This document shows, piece by piece, positions 19,137-27,164 of a stretch of DNA of 45,795 bases. The notes beneath the pieces were generated by a model. The model searched no databases and had not been told where the DNA came from. It saw only the letters and a program-made list of their open reading frames with translations. The DNA is taken from positions 1 to 45,795 of the forward strand of contig JALSSV010000068.1 of assembly GCA_026984045.1 (NCBI GenBank), in the 5' to 3' direction. Source of the DNA: Chromatiales bacterium (GTDB taxonomy: Bacteria > Pseudomonadota > Gammaproteobacteria > UBA6429 > Thiohalophilaceae). The translations under genes were made by a program, and so were the position numbers. Within the stretch, counting starts at the first letter, position 1, and every line of letters starts with the position of its first letter.

Positions 19137-19918
19137 GCGCGAAACCGCGCATCGCCGTGCACAAGTTCGCCTCCTGCGACGGCTGCCAGCTCGCCTTTCT
19201 CAATGCCGGGGAGGATCTGCTGACCCTCGCCGAACTGGTGGAGATCGTCCACTTCCCGGAAGCCGGCCCCCTCGACCCGGCGGCGAAGGTGGATCTGGCC
19301 TTCGTCGAAGGCAGCGTCTCCACCCCCGAGGAGGCCGAACGGATCCGGGCCATCCGCCGCCACAGCCGTGTGCTGGCCACCCTCGGCGCCTGCGCCACCG
19401 CCGGCGGCCTGCAGGCCCTGCGCAACTTCGCCAATGCCGGAGAATGGCTCGCCGGCGTGTATGCCACGCCCGAGACGGTTGCGGCCCTGGATACCGCCAC
19501 GCCGATCCGCGAACACGTGAAGGTGGATTTCGAGCTGTGGGGCTGCCCGGTCAATGGCGAGCAGGTCCTGCAGGCCGTGCGCGACGTGCTCTTCGGCGTG
19601 TCGCCGGCGATCCCCGACGAGAAGGTCTGCCTGGACTGCAAGCGCCGGGGCAATCCGTGCGTGCTGGTCACCCGCGGCGAGCCCTGCATGGGCCCGGTGA
19701 CCCGCACCGGCTGCGGCGCCCTCTGCCCGGCCATGAACCGCGGCTGTTACGCCTGCTTCGGTCCCGCCGAAAACCCCAACACCGCCGCCTTCGCCAACCG
19801 CCTCGAAGGCCTGGGACTGCTGCCCGACGAAGTGGCCCGGCGTTATCATTTCATCACCAGCCAGGCCCCGGCCTTCCGCGCGGCCGGGAAAAAGGAAGCA
19901 AAGGATGAAACGCCCTGA
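19133..19918 (+). CDS. Group 3b-type [NiFe] hydrogenase small subunit
   Basis: 261-aa delta subunit (HydD/HoxY-like). The proximal 4Fe-4S cluster ligands are Cys15 and Cys18 in FASCDGCQLAF, with LGACATAGGLQAL and ELWGCPVNGEQ further on. A second cysteine-rich part, VCLDCKRRGNPC and TRTGCGALCPAMNRGCYACFG, indicates more clusters. There is no twin-arginine signal, so it is a cytoplasmic enzyme. ATG 19133 lies inside the gamma stop codon. The large-subunit gene is separated by 282 bp of repeats, unusual for partners that are normally adjacent. Confidence 0.93.
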   Translation: MSAKPRIAVHKFASCDGCQLAFLNAGEDLLTLAELVEIVHFPEAGPLDPAAKVDLAFVEGSVSTPEEAERIRAIRRHSRVLATLGACATAGGLQALRNFANAGEWLAGVYATPETVAALDTATPIREHVKVDFELWGCPVNGEQVLQAVRDVLFGVSPAIPDEKVCLDCKRRGNPCVLVTRGEPCMGPVTRTGCGALCPAMNRGCYACFGPAENPNTAAFANRLEGLGLLPDEVARRYHFITSQAPAFRAAGKKEAKDETP

Positions 19919-20200
19919 TCCTCCCGCAGGAGCGGCGCCCCGCCGCGACCATTCCGGAACGACTGGCATGGCCGTCGCCCGGGATTACGGCCCTGTGGCC
20001 CTTCATCCGGGCCACCCCCTCCCGGTAGGAGCGGCGCCTCGCCGCGACCATCCCCGAACGATGTCCGGACAACGATACTTTTCTTCGTTTGCATCACTTC
20101 GAAACATGGCCCTCGCCCCTCGGTCCTGTGCCCGTCGCGGCGAGGCGCCGCTCCTACGGGCAGGATCAGCCGCATATCACGGTGCATCGGAAACGCCCCC
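19919..20200. repeat. Repeat-filled spacer inside the hydrogenase operon
   Basis: Contains family A REP copies at about 19925-19949 and 20024-20048 (direct) and 20135-20157 (inverse). A family D palindrome, CCCGGGATTACGGCC with its complement, lies at 19978-20014. No coding region is seen. Confidence 0.85.
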
Positions 20201-21496
20201 ATGACCGATCCCCGTCGCATCCAGGTCCCCGTCCTCACCCGCGTCGAAGGCGAAGGCGCCCTGGATCTGCGCATCCGCGACGGCGAAATCGAAAAGCTGC
20301 AGCTGCGGATCTTCGAGCCGCCCCGGCTGTTCGAGAAACTGCTGGAAGGGCGTCCCTGGTCCGACGTGATCGACATCGTGGCGCGGATCTGCGGGATCTG
20401 CCCGGTGGCCTACCAGATGACCGCGGCGCAGGCCCTCGAGGAAATCTTCGGCGTAACGGTGGAGCCGGCCATCGCCGAGCTGCGCCGGGCCATGTATTTC
20501 GCCGAGTGGATCGAGAGCCATGCCCTGCACATCCACCTGCTGGCGGCGCCCGACTTCCTGGGCTTCGACAGCGTCACCGCCATGGCCGAACAGTACCCGG
20601 ACGAGGTGCGCCGGGGCCTGCACCTGCAGGGGCTGGGCAACCGCCTGCTGGCCCTGCTGGGCGGGCGTTCCGTGCATCCGGTCAGCGTCTGCGTCGGCGG
20701 TTTCACCCGCCTGCCCGAGCGCAGGGAACTCAATGCCCTGCTCGAGGAATACCGCGAGGCCCTGCCCCTGGCCGAAGCACTGCTGGCCTGGACCGCCACG
20801 CTGAAGCTTCCCGACATGACACAGGACTTCCCCGCCGTGGCCCTGCGCCATCCGCAGGTCTATCCCATCGAGGCGGGCCGGATCGTCTCCAGCGAGGGGC
20901 TGGACATCGACGCCGCGGCCTTCCCCGAACACTTCCGCGAAGCTCAGGTGGCCTATTCCAATGCCCTGCACTGTCACCTGCACGACCGGCCCTACCTGGT
21001 CGGGCCGCTGGCGCGACTCAATCTCAACCGGGATCGCCTGCCGCCACCGGTGGCCGCCGTGCTCGAGCGCACCGGCATCACCTTCCCCAGCGCCAATCCC
21101 TTCCACGGCATCGTGGCGCGGGCCGTGGAGATCCTGCTGGCCTTCCACGAAGTGATCCGCCTCCTGGAGAACTGGCGGGCGCCGGAACGTTCCCGGGTGC
21201 CGTTCACGGTACGCGGCGGCGTGGGCCACGGCTGCACCGAGGCCCCGCGGGGGATCCTCTGGCACCGCTACGCGCTGGACGAGGCGGGCATGGTCCGTGC
21301 CGCCACCATCACCCCGCCCACCAGCCAGAACCAGGCGCGCATCGAAGAAGACCTGCGCCAGGCCCTGCCCCGCTTCGGCCTGGAGCGGCCCGACGCCGAA
21401 CTGCGCGCCTTCGCCGAACAGGTGATCCGCAACTACGATCCCTGCATCTCCTGCGCCACCCATTTCCTGCGCCTGCAGGTGGAGCGCGCGCCGTGA
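20201..21496 (+). CDS. Group 3b-type [NiFe] hydrogenase large subunit
   Basis: 431-aa alpha subunit carrying the NiFe centre. The two CxxC motifs are complete: RICGICPVAYQ (Cys64, Cys67) near the N-terminus and DPCISCATH (Cys415, Cys418) at the C-terminus. Ten residues follow His421 and would be removed by the maturation protease, whose gene is next. FTVRGGVGHGCTEAPRG is another conserved stretch. The class is judged from length, motif form and the subunit set; the enzyme is reversible in characterised group 3b members. Hyp accessory genes are not in the window. Confidence 0.93.
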   Translation: MTDPRRIQVPVLTRVEGEGALDLRIRDGEIEKLQLRIFEPPRLFEKLLEGRPWSDVIDIVARICGICPVAYQMTAAQALEEIFGVTVEPAIAELRRAMYFAEWIESHALHIHLLAAPDFLGFDSVTAMAEQYPDEVRRGLHLQGLGNRLLALLGGRSVHPVSVCVGGFTRLPERRELNALLEEYREALPLAEALLAWTATLKLPDMTQDFPAVALRHPQVYPIEAGRIVSSEGLDIDAAAFPEHFREAQVAYSNALHCHLHDRPYLVGPLARLNLNRDRLPPPVAAVLERTGITFPSANPFHGIVARAVEILLAFHEVIRLLENWRAPERSRVPFTVRGGVGHGCTEAPRGILWHRYALDEAGMVRAATITPPTSQNQARIEEDLRQALPRFGLERPDAELRAFAEQVIRNYDPCISCATHFLRLQVERAP

Positions 21497-21537
21497 ATGA
21501 TGGAGGTAACGAGATCGAGCCCGGACATGTCGAAAGA

Positions 21538-21701
21538 AGGCAGCCCGGATGAAACGAAGTACAATCCGGGAAGCGCCGTCCAGGTACGCCACTATCATGG
21601 AACCCGGTAACGAGGTGGGAAGCATGCCACGCAACACGTTTCCAAACAAAACTCTCCGTGTCCTCTGCGCCTCCGCGCCCTCCGCGTTCCTTCCACCGTA
21701 A
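21538..21701. repeat. Family D palindrome plus a solo periodic arm in the hydrogenase operon
   Basis: GCAGCCCGGATGAAACG with its partner AATCCGGG (21538-21571) is a family D copy. At about 21654-21701 lies one arm of the periodic element (TCCTCTGCGCCTCCGCG) without a visible partner arm. Together they make up most of the 224-bp gap before the protease gene. Confidence 0.75.
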
Positions 21702-21720
21702 ACGGACAAGGAGAACTGAC

Positions 21721-22140
21721 ATGGACAAGCCCCGCATCCTCGGCATCGGCTCGCCCTTCGGCGCCGATCGGCTCGGCTGGCAAGCCATCGACGTCCTGGA
21801 GGACGTGGCCGACTGGCCGCTGCCGGTCGAGCTGATGCGCCTGGACCGGCCGGGGGTGAACCTGCTCACGGCGCTCGAGGATGTGGCGGGTGCCATCCTG
21901 ATCGACGCCCTGGCCGGCGAAGACGGTCCGCCCCGGTGTCTGGACCCGCAAAACCTGGCCCCGGCCGGGCGGCTTTCCTCCCACGCGGCCGGCGTGGCCG
22001 ACGTGCTGCGTCTTGGCCAGGCGCTCGAGCGCCTGCCGCCCCATCTGGCCATCGTCGGCATTCCCGCCGAGGCGAAGAGCCTCGACGGGAAACGCCTCAT
22101 TCGCATCGTGCGCGATCAGCTCCAGGTCTGGGCCGGTTAA
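21721..22140 (+). CDS. Hydrogenase maturation protease (HyaD/HybD/HycI family)
   Basis: 139-aa endopeptidase that trims the C-terminus of the large subunit after nickel insertion. The three expected metal-contact residues are in place: Asp16 in GIGSPFGADRLG, Asp62 in AILIDALAG and His88 in LSSHAAGVAD. GIGS replaces the usual GIGN. Start ATG 21721 has AAGGAGAA 9 nt upstream. It sits downstream of the large subunit in the same direction, so it most likely acts on DPCISCATH-Phe422. It is short, as many group 3 proteases are. Confidence 0.9.
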   Translation: MDKPRILGIGSPFGADRLGWQAIDVLEDVADWPLPVELMRLDRPGVNLLTALEDVAGAILIDALAGEDGPPRCLDPQNLAPAGRLSSHAAGVADVLRLGQALERLPPHLAIVGIPAEAKSLDGKRLIRIVRDQLQVWAG

Positions 22141-22196
22141 CCCGCCGGCACGGCCGCCTTTCCTGCGGCACTCACGGGCCTTCATCATGATCCGCC

Positions 22197-22261
22197 GTCG
22201 CGGCGAGGCGCCGCTCCTACAGAGTTTTCGGCACCCGGTAGGAGCGGCGCCTCGCCGCGAC
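22197..22261. repeat. Perfect inverted pair of family A REP palindromes
   Basis: 24 bp at 22197-22220 are the exact complement of 22238-22261, with a 17-nt loop. Each arm is itself a REP palindrome (GGCGAGGCGCCGCTCC). Confidence 0.9.
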
Positions 22262-22292
22262 TCCCCCGGAACGAAAACCGAAGCCTCGCCTC

Positions 22293-22361
22293 CCCGGATT
22301 GCGACCCTCACGGGCCTTCATCCGGGCTACCTCTTCCCCGTAGGCGCGGCGCAAGCCGCGA
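22293..22361. repeat. Family D palindrome followed by a variant REP
   Basis: CCCGGATTGCG with TTCATCCGGGCTAC (22293-22330), then GTAGGCGCGGCGCAAGCCGC (22340-22359), a family A variant. No gene is seen between 22141 and 22438. Confidence 0.75.
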
Positions 22362-22438
22362 GATCACACAGTCCCGGACAGCCCGCCGCCGGGAAGGAAG
22401 CGCACCGCCGCTGGCAAAAAGCTACAATACCGCCTCTC

Positions 22439-22747
22439 ATGCTGGATTATCTCGTGCTCTTCGTTCTGGCCCTGCTGGCCGCCTTCTGGTGGAGCAGCTT
22501 TCACGCCCGCGAGACGGCCAGGCGGGCGGCTCGCCGCCATTGCGAGGCACAGGGCGTGCAGTTTCTCGACGATTCGGTGGCACTCACGCGTCTGCGCGTG
22601 CGGCGGGAGGTGACGGGGCGGCTGGCCCTCTACCGGGAATACCGCTTCGAGTTCAGCCACGATGGTGAAGACCGGTTTGCCGGCCAGATCCGTGTCATCG
22701 GCCGGCGGGTGCTGGGCGTGGACGGGCTGTGGCAGGCGGTGCACTGA
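22439..22747 (+). CDS. DUF3301 family membrane-anchored protein
   Basis: 102-aa protein starting MLDYLVLFVLALLAAFWW, an N-terminal membrane helix, followed by a small soluble domain (CEAQGVQFLDDSVAL, RLALYREYRFEFSHDGEDR, GRVLGVDGLW-like ending as RRVLGVDGLWQAVH). It matches the gammaproteobacterial DUF3301 pattern. The function is not known. The start is fixed by the membrane helix. It stands alone, with repeats on both sides. Confidence 0.8.
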   Translation: MLDYLVLFVLALLAAFWWSSFHARETARRAARRHCEAQGVQFLDDSVALTRLRVRREVTGRLALYREYRFEFSHDGEDRFAGQIRVIGRRVLGVDGLWQAVH

Positions 22748-22778
22748 ACATCGTGGCATCAACCCGCTCGCATCCCCT

Positions 22779-22801
22779 GCAGGCGCGGCGCCTCGCCGCG
22801 A
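22779..22801 (+). repeat. REP palindrome (family A variant)
   Basis: GCAGGCGCGGCGCCTCGCCG lies between the convergent DUF3301 and Rrf2 genes. Confidence 0.75.
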
Positions 22802-22872
22802 AAATGCAGCGCAGACAGGAGACTCTCCGTTGCGCTCGATCCCCTTGGGGAGGATTTGGAGAACCGGCGACC

Positions 22873-23271
22873 TCAGGCCGCCTGATGCACGTCCTTGTCG
22901 GCCGCCCGGTGGATGTCGGCCAGGGAGATGGTATCGAGATGGCCGTAGACCAGGTTGGAGAGCTGCCGCCAGAGGCGGTGGGTGCGGTCTTCCTCGGCGC
23001 CGCCCTCCTGCGGGTGGACGTTGTCGATGGCGCGCACGATGTCGCCCACGGAGATCTGATCCAGGGGCCGGTTGAGGATGTATCCGCCACCCGGTCCGCG
23101 CACGCTCTTGACCAGACCATGCTTGCGCAACTGGGCGAAGATCTGCTCCAGGTAGGAGATGGAAATGTCCTGCAGATGGGCCAGGTAGGAGAGCGTCACG
23201 GGGCGGTCACGGTTGATGGACAGTTCCAGCATCGCCTTGGCGGCATAATCGGCTCGAGATGAGATTTTCAT
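22873..23271 (-). CDS. Rrf2-family regulator, IscR-like but without cysteines
   Basis: 132-aa winged-helix regulator. The N-terminal half is Rrf2 (KISSRADYAAKAMLELS, ISISYLEQIFAQLRKHGLV, RGPGGGYILNRP). In IscR the following loop holds three cluster cysteines and a His in LTHALW. Here the loop reads NVHPQEGGAEEDRTHRLW: the THxLW His remains but there is no cysteine anywhere in the protein. It therefore cannot bind the IscR-type [2Fe-2S] cluster and may act as a clusterless repressor/activator or sense another signal. No isc genes follow. The AT-rich upstream region has a dyad at 23336-23351. Confidence 0.88.
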   Translation of the reverse strand: MKISSRADYAAKAMLELSINRDRPVTLSYLAHLQDISISYLEQIFAQLRKHGLVKSVRGPGGGYILNRPLDQISVGDIVRAIDNVHPQEGGAEEDRTHRLWRQLSNLVYGHLDTISLADIHRAADKDVHQAA

Positions 23272-23335
23272 GATTCGCGTCCCCTGTGAATGTTGAAATC
23301 AATGATCCCCACGATAGGCTCTATTCCCCAATCAT

Positions 23336-23351
23336 ACAATGTGTATATTGT
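23336..23351. promoter_or_regulatory. Dyad ACAAT-N6-ATTGT, possible operator
   Basis: An imperfect palindrome in the AT-rich gap between the divergent Rrf2 and Lon-like genes, 65 bp before the Rrf2 start. Autoregulation is a guess. The direct repeat ATGACATTA/ATGACATTT lies at about 23393-23411. Confidence 0.3.
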
Positions 23352-23566
23352 GAACAAATGTTAAATCCGGTCTGCGAACCGCAGGCAAGTACATGACATT
23401 AATGACATTTTCCGATACGAGCCGGATGGCTCCGGCGCGGGACGGTCGATTGGATACTGAATGGGATGGCCAAGCGCCTTTTTCAAGTCTTCGCAGCCGC
23501 GGCAGGTGATCCCCGCCGGTGACCGGCGTATCCTGCGCCTCAATTCCTCGAGGAACGCGTTTTTTC

Positions 23567-25969
23567 ATGACCACACCACAACCGCTCAAGCCCCGACAGC
23601 TTCGCCAGACCATCGACCCCGCCCGCCTGCCCTGGCGCCGCAGCGACGAGGCCCGGGCCTTCGCCGGCGTGCTCGGCCAGGAACGGGCCATGACCGCCAT
23701 CCACACCGCGCTCGGCATCGATCAGGAGGGCTACAACCTGTTCGTCTGCGGCCCCACCGGGGTCGGCAAGCACAGCCTGGTGCTGCAGCACCTGCGTGAG
23801 CGGGCGGCGGCCATGCCGCGGGCCGACGACTGGCTCTACGTGGCCAACTTCCGGGAACGGGGCCGGCCCCAGGTGATCCGCCTGCCTGCCGGCGAGGGCC
23901 GGCGCTTCCGGGAAGCCATGGGCAGGCTGCTCGAGTCGCTGGCGGCGGCCATCCCCGCGGCTTTCGCCAGCGAACAGTACCAGCAGCGGGTCCAGGCCCT
24001 GCGCGACGCGGAACAGGCCAAGGTGGACAAGGCCTTCGAGGCCCTGCGTCAGGAGGCCGCCCAGGCCGGGATGATCGCGGTGCATGAAGCGGAGCAGATC
24101 ACCTTCGTCCCGGCCCGCGACGGCAAGCCCCTGACCGACGAGGAATACGATGCCCTGTCCGATGCCGAGAAGCAGCGCATCGACGAGACCGTCAAGACCC
24201 TGCAGGGCCGGCTGCAGGAGTTCCTGCGCCAGCGCCAGAGCTGGCACAACGCCATGCACGATGCCCTGGCCGAACTGAACCGGGAAGTGGGCATGTTCGC
24301 CGTGGCCCACCTGTTCGAGGAACTGCGCGCGCGTTACCGTGACCATGCCGACATCGTCCAGTACCTGCAAGCCATGGAAGCGGACGTGATCGACAATCTG
24401 AGCCTGTTTTTGCCCGACACCCCCGGCGAGCGGATCGACACCGACGCGCCGCCGTTTCGCGCCTACCAGGTGAACCTGCTGGTGGACAATGCAGAGGCCG
24501 AAGGCGCGCCGGTGGTACACGAAACCTTCCCCCTGCACCAGAACCTGGTGGGGCGGGTGGAATACCAGCCGCAGATGGGCGTGCTGGTCACCGATCACAC
24601 CCTGGTGCGGCCCGGGGCCCTGCATCGGGCCAACGGCGGCTTCCTCGTTCTCGACGTGCTCAAGGTGTTGCAGCAGCCCAATGCCTGGGAAAGCCTGAAA
24701 CGGGCTCTGGCCGACCGCCGCATCACCATCCAGTCGCTGGCCGAAATCTACAACCTGTTCTCCACCGTGACTCTCGAGCCCGAGCCCATCCCGCTGGACG
24801 TGAAGGTGATCCTGATCGGCGAGCGCCAGCACTACTACCAGTTGCTGCAGGCCGATCCCGAATTCGAAAAGCTGTTCAAGATCCCGGCCGATTTCGACGA
24901 CGCAATCCATCAGAGCGACGAGGCCCTCGCCGATTACGCCGGGCTGGTGGCCACCCTGATCCGGCGCTACCGCCTGCGGCCCTTCGCCGACGACGCCGTC
25001 GCCCGGGTACTCGAGTACAGCGTGCGCAAGGCCGAGGACATCACCCGTTTCTCGCTGCACCTGCAGGCCATCACCGATCTGCTGCGCGAGGCCGACTTCT
25101 GGGCCGGCGAGGCGGACAGCGACCTGGTTCGCCGCGACGCCGTGCAGCGGGCGCTGGACGAACAGGTGGCCCGCCAGGACCGCTATTACCGCCGCCAGCT
25201 CGAGGAATACCGCCGCGGCACCCTGCTGCTCGACACCGAGGGCGAGGTGATCGCCCAGGTCAACGGCCTGTTCGTGGTGGAGATGGGCCAGTTCAGCTTC
25301 GGCCAGCCGGCGCGGATCACCGCCACCGCCCGTCTTGGCGACGGCGACGTGCTCGACATCGAACGCGAGGTGGAACTGGGCGGCGCCATCCACTCCAAGG
25401 GTGTGTACATCCTCACCGCCTTCATGGCCGCCCGCTATGCCCGCAACTGTCCGCTGTCGCTCTCGGCCACCCTGGTCTTCGAGCAAAGCTACGGCCACGT
25501 GGAAGGCGACAGCGCCAGCGTCGGCGAGCTGTGCGCCCTGCTCTCGGCCCTGGCCGAAGTGCCGGTCAGGCAGTCCCTGGCGGTCACCGGCTCGGTCAAC
25601 CAGCACGGCCAGGTGCAGCCAATCGGCGGCGTCAACGAGAAGATCGAAGGCTTCTTCGACGTGTGCCGCGAGAAGGGCCTCACTGGCGAGCAGGGCGTGC
25701 TGATCCCCGCCACCAACCTCGACAACCTCATGCTGCGACAGGACGTGGTGGACGCCGTGGCCGCGGGCCGCTTCCACGTCTGGCCCATCCGCACCATCGA
25801 TGAAGCCATCGAACTGCTCACCGGTCAGCCGGCCGGCGAAGCCGACGCCGAAGGCCGCTTCCCGCCCGGCACCGTCAACGAAAAGGTCGACACCCGCCTG
25901 CGCCGCTTCGCCGAGCTGCGCCACGAATACGGCAAGGGTGAAGAGCACGACGACGGCAAGGACGGCTGA
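23567..25969 (+). CDS. Lon-related AAA+ ATP-dependent protease
   Basis: 800-aa protease of the Lon-like family with the AAA_32 type N-terminal region, distinct from classical LonA. Seen: Walker [10 protein letters not shown] (residues 62-70) close to the N-terminus, a long helical insertion (about 130-270) with many charged residues, a second ATPase part around [20 protein letters not shown] without flanks, and [11 protein letters not shown]. The C-terminal Lon protease domain has the catalytic Ser in [15 protein letters not shown] and Lys in [14 protein letters not shown]. Start ATG 23567 has GAGGAA upstream and gives the family N-terminus. Substrates are not known from sequence. It is divergent from the Rrf2 regulator, which could control it. 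Confidence 0.92.
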   Translation: MTTPQPLKPRQLRQTIDPARLPWRRSDEARAFAGVLGQERAMTAIHTALGIDQEGYNLFVCGPTGVGKHSLVLQHLRERAAAMPRADDWLYVANFRERGRPQVIRLPAGEGRRFREAMGRLLESLAAAIPAAFASEQYQQRVQALRDAEQAKVDKAFEALRQEAAQAGMIAVHEAEQITFVPARDGKPLTDEEYDALSDAEKQRIDETVKTLQGRLQEFLRQRQSWHNAMHDALAELNREVGMFAVAHLFEELRARYRDHADIVQYLQAMEADVIDNLSLFLPDTPGERIDTDAPPFRAYQVNLLVDNAEAEGAPVVHETFPLHQNLVGRVEYQPQMGVLVTDHTLVRPGALHRANGGFLVLDVLKVLQQPNAWESLKRALADRRITIQSLAEIYNLFSTVTLEPEPIPLDVKVILIGERQHYYQLLQADPEFEKLFKIPADFDDAIHQSDEALADYAGLVATLIRRYRLRPFADDAVARVLEYSVRKAEDITRFSLHLQAITDLLREADFWAGEADSDLVRRDAVQRALDEQVARQDRYYRRQLEEYRRGTLLLDTEGEVIAQVNGLFVVEMGQFSFGQPARITATARLGDGDVLDIEREVELGGAIHSKGVYILTAFMAARYARNCPLSLSATLVFEQSYGHVEGDSASVGELCALLSALAEVPVRQSLAVTGSVNQHGQVQPIGGVNEKIEGFFDVCREKGLTGEQGVLIPATNLDNLMLRQDVVDAVAAGRFHVWPIRTIDEAIELLTGQPAGEADAEGRFPPGTVNEKVDTRLRRFAELRHEYGKGEEHDDGKDG

Positions 25970-26046
25970 AAACCCCTACATTCAGCCGGATGAAGTCGCC
26001 GGTGTGGCGCGGTATCATCGCCGCTCCCACCCTGCGAGGTTTCTTC

Positions 26047-26352
26047 ATGAGCATTCAGGCCACCATCGAAAGAAAACTGCAGTCCGCCCTCGAGCCCGTG
26101 CATCTCGAAGTCATCAACGAGAGCCACATGCACAACGTGCCGCCCGGCTCCGAATCCCACTTCAAGGTGGTGGTGGCCAGCAAGGCGTTCGAGGGCCAGC
26201 CGCTGGTGGCCCGCCATCGCCGGGTCAACGAAATCCTCGCCGAGGAACTGCAGCAGATCCACGCCCTGGCCCTGCACACCTACACCTTCGACGAATGGCA
26301 GGAACAGGGCTTCGCCCCCCAGTCGCCCCCCTGCCATGGGGGTGGCGGGTAG
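26047..26352 (+). CDS. BolA family protein
   Basis: 101-aa BolA-type protein, a partner of monothiol glutaredoxins in iron-sulfur handling, in E. coli also linked to morphology and biofilm. Seen: [20 protein letters not shown], then [21 protein letters not shown] with the BolA His, and [13 protein letters not shown]. The start is ATG 26047; upstream in-frame ATG 25990 gives a non-family leader. The stop codon and the last residues (GGGG) are encoded by a repeat arm at 26341-26371. It is likely the BolA rather than IbaG subgroup by its long loop, but this is uncertain. Confidence 0.92.
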   Translation: MSIQATIERKLQSALEPVHLEVINESHMHNVPPGSESHFKVVVASKAFEGQPLVARHRRVNEILAEELQQIHALALHTYTFDEWQEQGFAPQSPPCHGGGG

Positions 26353-26423
26353 CTGGTAGCGGGTAGCTGGGAAACAACGCACACCAGTTTCCCCCAGCTA
26401 CCCGCCACCCGCTACCAGCTACC
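26341..26423. repeat. Family F inverted repeat spanning both convergent stop codons
   Basis: Arms 26341-26371 and 26393-26423, about 31 bp each, made of GGTAGCTGG/GCGGGTAGC units, loop 21 nt. bolA stops in the left arm (26350-26352) and the unknown 221-aa gene in the right (26419-26421). It could work as a bidirectional stem, but has no T-run. Confidence 0.85.
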
Positions 26424-27084
26424 GGTTATCCGCCACCATCAAACGCGCCAGATTCTCCCGCGCCCGCCGCAGGTCGTGTCCGGCGGCTTCCAGGTCCGCC
26501 AGCAGGCGTTCGCCTTCCGCGTGCAGGGCGGCGAGCTGTTCCGGCTCGAACAGGTTCACGGCCGCTTCCAGGGCTTCGGTTTCCTCGCTCAACAGGGTCG
26601 GCAGCAGTTCCGACTCCTCGATGGGCGAATCGGGCAGCAGCAGATCCGCCACCAGGGGGTGTTCCACGAGCTGCATGTGGAAGGCGCGGGCCTGTGCCTC
26701 CTCGTCCAGTTTCTGCAGCGCCAGCGGATCGCCGGCGGCGCTCTTGCGGATGGCCGACATGATCACCTCGATCAGTCGCCGGATGGCCTCGCGCACCGCG
26801 GCGTGATCGCCGGGCAGGGCGCAGACCCGCGTGTAGCTCTCGTCCAGCCGCGCCTTGATGGCCAGCACCTGATCGCTATCGGCATTGGGCGGCAGTTCCA
26901 CCGCCTCCTGCACCAGGGTCCGAAAATCGGCGAGAAACCGCTCTTGCGCGATGGCGTCGGCTTCCCGTGCGGCATCCACGTCGGCCTGATCGAGGCGCAG
27001 CGCGGCCTCGCCGAACAGGGGATTGGCGTGGCGGCGCTGGAGATGGCGTTCCCGGGGGCCGGGGTCGGGGCTGAATCGAAGCAT
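26419..27084 (-). CDS. Uncharacterised helical protein, 221 aa
   Basis: I do not recognise this protein. It starts MLRFSPDPGPRERHLQRRH, has an acidic, Leu/Ala/Glu-rich all-helical composition and no signal peptide, membrane segment or catalytic motif. Possible coiled-coil stretches are LRLDQADVDAAREADAIAQE and EALEAAVNLFEPEQLAALHA. The codon pattern is like that of its neighbours and the opposite frame is not better, so it is treated as a real gene. It is convergent with bolA and lies 80 bp downstream of glcF on the same strand. Confidence 0.7.
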   Translation of the reverse strand: MLRFSPDPGPRERHLQRRHANPLFGEAALRLDQADVDAAREADAIAQERFLADFRTLVQEAVELPPNADSDQVLAIKARLDESYTRVCALPGDHAAVREAIRRLIEVIMSAIRKSAAGDPLALQKLDEEAQARAFHMQLVEHPLVADLLLPDSPIEESELLPTLLSEETEALEAAVNLFEPEQLAALHAEGERLLADLEAAGHDLRRARENLARLMVADNR

Positions 27085-27164
27085 GGTTTCAGAATGGCGT
27101 CAGTGAAGATCGTGTCATCGTTTTATCACGAATCGAAGCCGGGAAGCGGCGCGCCTCGCCGGTT

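Noticed and set aside
23540-25948. 802-codon open frame on the minus strand
   Set aside because: It is antisense to the Lon-like protease gene over its full length and has no recognisable domain.
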